Below, piece after piece: positions 59,756 through 64,000 of a DNA stretch of 64,000 nt. The notes under the pieces are model-generated. The model did no database searches. It had not been told where the DNA came from and was given only the letters and a program-made list of their open reading frames with translations. How positions within the stretch are numbered: the first letter of the stretch is position 1; the number at the start of each line of letters is the position of its first letter. The DNA is from Antitrichia curtipendula (taxonomy: Eukaryota > Streptophyta > Bryopsida > Hypnales > Leucodontaceae). The position numbers were made by a program, and so were the translations under genes. The stretch lies in contig OX579637.1 of the NCBI GenBank assembly GCA_951230915.1, positions 29,636,001 to 29,700,000 of the forward strand. Direction: 5' to 3'.

Positions 59756-60720
59756 CTAGTCATCATTCTTGGTGGAAGAACAACTTTTTGTTGCCTCATT
59801 GGCTACCTCTACTGCTTTCAACTTGCTCAACCCTTTAAGGATATCCTCGCGTCAAGAAGGCCTTGGATCTTCACTTGCAGAAAGGACGCGGCCAAACATG
59901 CCCATCAGCATTAGTTCCTTCACTTCTCTTCGTTGCTTGCGTTCACTTCCGGCTGTGCCATCATTAGAAAGAGATCTGCAACTTCGACAAGGCGGCCTTG
60001 GAAATGGTCTATTGGTAGTACTTATGTACGGATCAACAGTTGTTGTTGATTGTATATAATTTGACCCTTGAAAGTTTTGAAGAGTTGTTCGGTGGAATAT
60101 AGGTACTCCAGAAGGCGAAGATCCACCTCCCACAGATTTCGAAGGAATGGAGCCAATAATCTTTGCAATGCGCGGGACTTGACTTGCATTGCATGCACCT
60201 AATGGGACCTTCCTCTTGCAACCTCCTCATGTTGAATCTGTATTGTAATCATCACCCTGTAGAGGGTGATATGCAACCGCTGCAGGTGATTTTAGTCCAT
60301 CCTCAAGGCAAGGATCCACCGCCTAGTGTTCTTCATCTACATATAGTTTCTTGTGTGGGGTGTTTGAAGTCCGTAGCGTTGGCGATTGCGAGCGCAATCG
60401 ATTAGGAATGAAGTCACTTTTCTTCACAAGTGAAGGCGAGCAAATCGGGGTCCTCAATGATCCTCTAGTGGGTGGGCTGTCGATCACGCCTTCCTCCACA
60501 TTCCCCTTTGAGAAGTCGATGGCTGCGGAAGCCGCGTCAGTTGCAGAGCCGAGAAGAGAAGGCCTAGGATAAGAAAACGGCAAGAAGCTCCCTCCAACCG
60601 ACTCGGATTTCCTAGACATGGGTGCATCCGATTTAGACAACAAGCTCCTAGTGGTGAGCGGTTGTCTCTGCTGCAACAGGTGCATTACGGACCCTCCGAC
60701 TTGAAGAAAATGGAGAGTAC
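59756..60720 (-). pseudogene. Ser/Pro-rich tail gene, copy D
   Basis: Aligned with copy B throughout: LQVGGSVMHLLQQRQPLTTR, SLLSKSDAPMSRKSESVGGS, AAIDFSKGNVEEGVIDSPP, SQSPTLRTSNTPHKKLYVDE. After TAG at 60323-60325 the frame stays open (AVDPCLEDGLKSPAAVAYHP), with TGA near 60226. Then VGGGSSPSGVPIFHRTT, PPCRSCRSLSNDGTAGSERK, TGA at 59852-59854 at the position it has in copy B, and REDILKGLSKL to TAG at 59756. Both copies keep the frame across shared stops. Role unknown. Confidence 0.5.
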
Positions 60721-61010
60721 ATAACCCTTACACAATTTATCCTTGGTCCAAAGATAACAAACTACTTGCATAGTTAATATCTTTAATTCATTTTTAAGAC
60801 AAAGCCTCCACAACTATTCTCCAACCAAAAACAACAAGATCTCAAAGACCAGAACTTATCCTTGACCCAAAGATAACTCAACATAGACAAAACATAGAAT
60901 CAAAATGAAACTTCAAAATTTTACTAATACACATGAATGAAATTTACATAATAATTTGTATTCACAATATGTACAACGCTTTCTACGATCGACGAGTATA
61001 TGCAGAAGTA
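60721..61010. repeat. B-type palindromes between tail and FCP1-like genes, copy D
   Basis: TTATCCT-TGGTCCA-AAGATAA near 60738 and TTATCCT-TGACCCA-AAGATAA near 60858. Same relative position as the cluster at 57832-57940 in copy B. Confidence 0.8.
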
Positions 61011-62033
61011 CTATTTCTTCCTACGTCTCTTCGGCTCAATCACTAGTTTCATCCCCGGCAAGACAAAACGGGACCCAAAATTATTGGCGGACTCCTTCAT
61101 GCCGTTTACCACTCTGTATGCAAGATGGGACTCAGAAGACAAGGGGGGCACGCCAATGCGGTTCGCATCAACAAACTCGTGCAAGCGACCAAGTGGACAT
61201 TCCTCATGAAGTCGTCTCAACCACGGAACCAAACTGCCCAACAATACATTGTCTCCACGCCTTTCATGATTCCAACTCTCAAGGAATATCGCATTCCTGT
61301 TCTCATTGAGGACGCTCTTTTGCGGAGAGTCATCAATGAGAAGAGTATTGTCCTTGCTAAAGGACGTTGGATCATCCGGGTCTAGGAACAATTGATCTTC
61401 AAGCACTTTGAGAAGCAGGTACTTCCAAGGGCTCCCAGTCTGTTTAAGGTATTGCCCCTTGGACACTTCTATTGTCTTGCACTGTTCTTGGCCTAGGATA
61501 TCGAAAGACGCCTTGTTGTTTTGGAACAAGATACCAGCGACAGGTTCCACAATCTTCTTCAACATGGAGCTCCAGACTACAATGCAATTCGTGATCCTAG
61601 AAAGCTCGTCGAAAAATTCTTTCATGTTGGGACGAACGAAGACGGTCTTGAGCTCAATGATAGTGGGGATTCGGTTGGAAAATATATTCTTGTGCACTGT
61701 GTGATGCCGTTGTTTCAAAAATGACTTGTGAAACAAGCACTCACACAGTACTCCGTTCAAATCAAATACAACGTTCAACCACTTCTGCCACGGTTGAGGA
61801 ACTAGCGTGGACACACTCCGCGGCACTCTCTCTCTCCGCTTCCTTGCTACTTACTAATCAAACAAAACAGAAAAGATATGTAGTTACCTGTTGAAATGTG
61901 GAATCAGGTGACTCATAAAACGGCAAACAATACTTAACCCCACTAAGCGACTGTAGAACCCCTCCAGTAAGAGGTAGTTTGAGTGGGAACGGTCGAAGTA
62001 CACTCATATTTTTTTGGCGCTGAGCACAAACAT
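61011..62033 (-). CDS. FCP1-like phosphatase gene, copy D (best preserved)
   Basis: Exon 2 (61853-61011) is open over about 270 codons to TAG. It has KWLNVVFDLNGVLCE (motif I, Asn for the second Asp), TVFVRPNMKEFFDELSRI, CIVVWSSMLKK, TLLIDDSPQKSVLNENRNA (motif IV), a Trp-rich segment and a basic C-terminus (EPKRRRKK). Length fits an SCP-type domain. Exon 1 (62033-61890, MFVLSAKK then SPDSTFQQ) has a one-base slip, and a 36-base GT-AG intron (61889-61854) follows. Exon 2 begins with TAA where copy B has GTA, so the 5' end may be damaged or a different start used. Loss of the general acid/base Asp argues for a pseudophosphatase or altered chemistry. Confidence 0.72.
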
Positions 62034-62341
62034 GGTCAAAATGAATCCATTAGACACGAAATTCACCGAAGAATAGTGCCCCGTATATTTATTTCTCAAG
62101 TAATTAAGGTACATCCGGTCTACCGGTTTTGATGAGTTACTATCCAATTTGGTTACAGTATTCACTACACTTTGCTTGAATATGTACACTATCCTACAAG
62201 ACGAAGTTACAGAGAGCAGTTTGTCGACGCCAAACAATCAGAGACTGTCCATTTCCTCCTGTCAATCAGAATGAATCGACATAAGAGATCCCTCATGAGA
62301 AACCCACAAGACGAACATCCATTACATTCCAATGGACAGAC
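62034..62341. other. Spacer between arm-1 gene and FCP1-like gene, copy D
   Basis: Counterpart of 56252-56574 in copy B. No coding sequence. GAGACTGTCCATTTCCTCCT near 62235 resembles the reverse complement of the copy B spacer. Confidence 0.4.
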
Positions 62342-63772
62342 TCATGAATAATCGTAGGGATCTAAAGATGCTGGAGATTGTACCTGACCGAGATTGATGT
62401 TGGCCGTTTCTTCGTCTATGTAACCCCCATAGTCCAAACTCTCCTCTTCATCAGGCGGGTTCTCGAATTCAACCACCATATTGTGGTTCGGAGAGGCAAT
62501 GGCAAGCGGTACTGGATCCGCCGGAATCTCACCTTCCTCTTGCGTCTCCGGCACTGACTCCCCTTGGAGTTTGACATCAGCGAGCCGACTTAAGTTATCC
62601 TCGCATCGAAGATAACCCGATTCAGCTTCACGTCTTGCTAGTCCGGTTGTAGAGGACGGGATCTCGTCATGCCCCTCTTCCTCCCGTTGAACATCTGGTA
62701 GTTCTGGCTCAACACGCGTGGGTCCAGTACTGTCCTCATCCAAGGTAGGATGAGTGACAACATTATCTTCGACGCGAAGATCCTTTGGGGTCTCAGCCGA
62801 GGTTGTTCGCTGAACACAAGCCCGAGGTGAAGCAGCATTATCCTTGCCTCGAGGATAATGCTAGATGTTGGCCAAAATCGACTTCTGAACGGAGCCCTGT
62901 GGAGATCCAGAACTCATTTGCTAAATGGATCGAGAGACTGACGGATCCTGCGTCATTGTCTTGAGAGAGACATTCTTTTTCCTGAGTTTCTCTAGTTCCG
63001 CCTTCAGCATCTCCTTTTCCAATTGCTGCTCTGTCCATCTGGCTTCTTCTTCTGCCCTCTTCAGGGCCTTCCTCTCCGCATGCTCCTTCCAGAAGTCTTT
63101 GTTCTCTTGCTTCATCGAAAGCAAAACTGTTTGACCCTGAACTGGATGCACAACAGACTCCGCAGCAAGCTTAGGTCGCACCTCCAAAGCTGATTCCACT
63201 TTATTGTTGGCACTTGAGGGCCCCCCTTTGTCAACCTCCGCATCCCCGTAGTCAATGTCATTCAAATCCGAGTAGGACTCCTCGAGTTCACTCAGATTGT
63301 GTATGGCCACTGTCCCCTCAATGGGCATCTTGTTCTTCTTCCTCGTCTTCTTCTCTGCCACAGCCATCACCTCCACCTGCTCTGAGCCCCTTGCCTCTTT
63401 CTCAACATCTGGCGGGGTCAATTCAGGCAACTGATTCATCACCTAGACACCGGTTATAATAACCTCCAAGTCGTCGCCGCCGACCATATCCGTGTTCGTC
63501 CCGAACTCATTTATCCCGAGTTCCAAGGCACCACCGTGACCACCTAAGTCGGCTTCCCTCTCTGCAATTTCGATGGGATCCGCTAAGGACGGCGTGGACT
63601 CAGAATCTAGTTCCGGAGATGACAGGTTGCTTGGACGTTCATAACCTAGAAGGTATGGCGAATTCTCATGGTAGAAGTCCTTGATGTCCAGGGAACTTCC
63701 GTACTTTGCCATCTCCCAATGCTTCTCGGATAGATGTCGCTCGGTAATCCCATAGTAATAGAGGCCATACAT
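62342..63772 (-). CDS. Exon 3 of the arm-1 gene, copy D: three in-frame TAGs
   Basis: Opens after acceptor GTCCTGCAG with MYGLYYYGITERHLSE and LDIKDFYHENSPYLLGYERP. One frame of about 476 codons runs to TGA at 62342-62344, broken only by TAG at 63443, 62921 and 62861. It contains KKTRKKNKMP, a coiled coil (MKQENKDFWKEHAERKALKR, LEKEMLKAELEKLRKKN) and an acidic tail (PPDEEESLDYGGYIDEE, SLDPYDYS). B-type palindromes at 62595, 62763 and 62838 are read through (YLRCEDN, YPRGKDN). The first two TAGs fall in the same two inter-domain regions as those of copy B. Confidence 0.6.
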
Positions 63773-64000
63773 CTGCAGGACCACAAAGACAAGTTAGTAC
63801 CCAATTCACAATTTGAATTGCAGATACAAACTCTAGAACAGCTATCTTTGAGTCGAGGATAAATGTTCAACAGTCTATAAACAAGACTTGATGTACAAAA
63901 TCGATTAAGAGGCCCAGATTGGTATTAAAATCCTATTCAAGAACTAATGCTAGCTGTTGATCTAGGATGGTTATCCTCGAGCCGAAGATAACCATCGAAC
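63773..64000. repeat. Intron 2 of copy D with two B-type palindromes
   Basis: Sites at 63842-63862 (CTATCTT-TGAGTCG-AGGATAA) and 63971-63991 (TTATCCT-CGAGCCG-AAGATAA) lie in the intron 5' of exon 3. The upstream exon lies beyond the window. Confidence 0.8.

Noticed and set aside
1748..63445. An organism-wide genetic code with UAG as Gln (as in some ulvophyte algae)
   Set aside because: The 946-codon DUF7869 frame uses ordinary Gln codons and no TAG, several TAGs stand at conserved Trp, and tail-gene frames end at TAG in two copies. Decay by C-to-T change is simpler.
1..64000. tRNA, rRNA or other structured RNA genes
   Set aside because: No tRNA consensus boxes in proper spacing and no rRNA-like sequence were recognised. 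The abundant palindromes are too short and too numerous to be RNA genes.

Overview
The window looks like a repeat-dominated stretch of a nuclear plant (streptophyte) genome. Evidence: AT-rich DNA, reading frames split by GT-AG introns, telo-box-like AAACCCTAA motifs in 5' regions, many decayed multicopy genes, and no conventional host gene, rRNA or tRNA that I can recognise. The species cannot be named from the sequence.

Most of the coding content is copies of one multi-gene unit. A full unit has two arms. Arm 1 is a three-exon gene with a ParB/DGQHR-like region and a degenerate DNA-methyltransferase-like region, then an FCP1/NLI-type HAD phosphatase-like gene, then a Ser/Pro-rich 'tail' gene. 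Arm 2, pointing the other way, is a DUF7869-type gene with three acidic motifs that could be a transposase-like RNase H-fold active site. Copy A: arm 1 at 1-5470 on the minus strand and an intact 946-residue DUF7869-type gene at 18384-21224 on the plus strand. Copy B is the mirror image: a broken DUF7869-type gene at 39683-42519 on the minus strand and arm 1 at 51430-58900 on the plus strand. Copy C (arm 1 only, badly decayed) is at 33590-37650, an FCP1-like fragment E at 38548-39119, and copy D (arm 1, minus strand) at 59756-64000, running off the right edge.

The most striking feature is a set of palindromes with one architecture, 7-bp half-site, 7-bp spacer, 7-bp half-site, whose half-site changes with the copy. 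Copy A uses TTCACCT/AGGTGAA, copies B and D use TTATCYT/ARGATAA, and copy C uses TTCAAST/ASTTGAA. They lie in arrays upstream of both arms, in introns, between genes and, in B and D, inside exons without breaking the frame. I infer a copy-specific recognition code that may have co-evolved with a protein encoded by the unit. The closest known parallel is the VANC anti-silencing proteins of VANDAL transposons and their family-specific motifs.

The rest is repeat DNA. 22.9-33.6 kb holds three copies of an unrecognised, gag-like two-part gene, two of them on a tandem ~2.25 kb direct duplication. 9.9-15.1 kb holds two inverted copies of a composite repeat around a 3.3 kb AT-rich core. 43.3-50.5 kb is non-coding repeat-rich spacer with a possible non-autonomous DNA transposon. 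Nearly all arm-1 genes carry a few in-frame stops, mostly TAG, often where a sister copy has Gln or Trp. This fits C-to-T decay of methylated DNA, but some stops sit at similar places in diverged copies whose frames are otherwise open.
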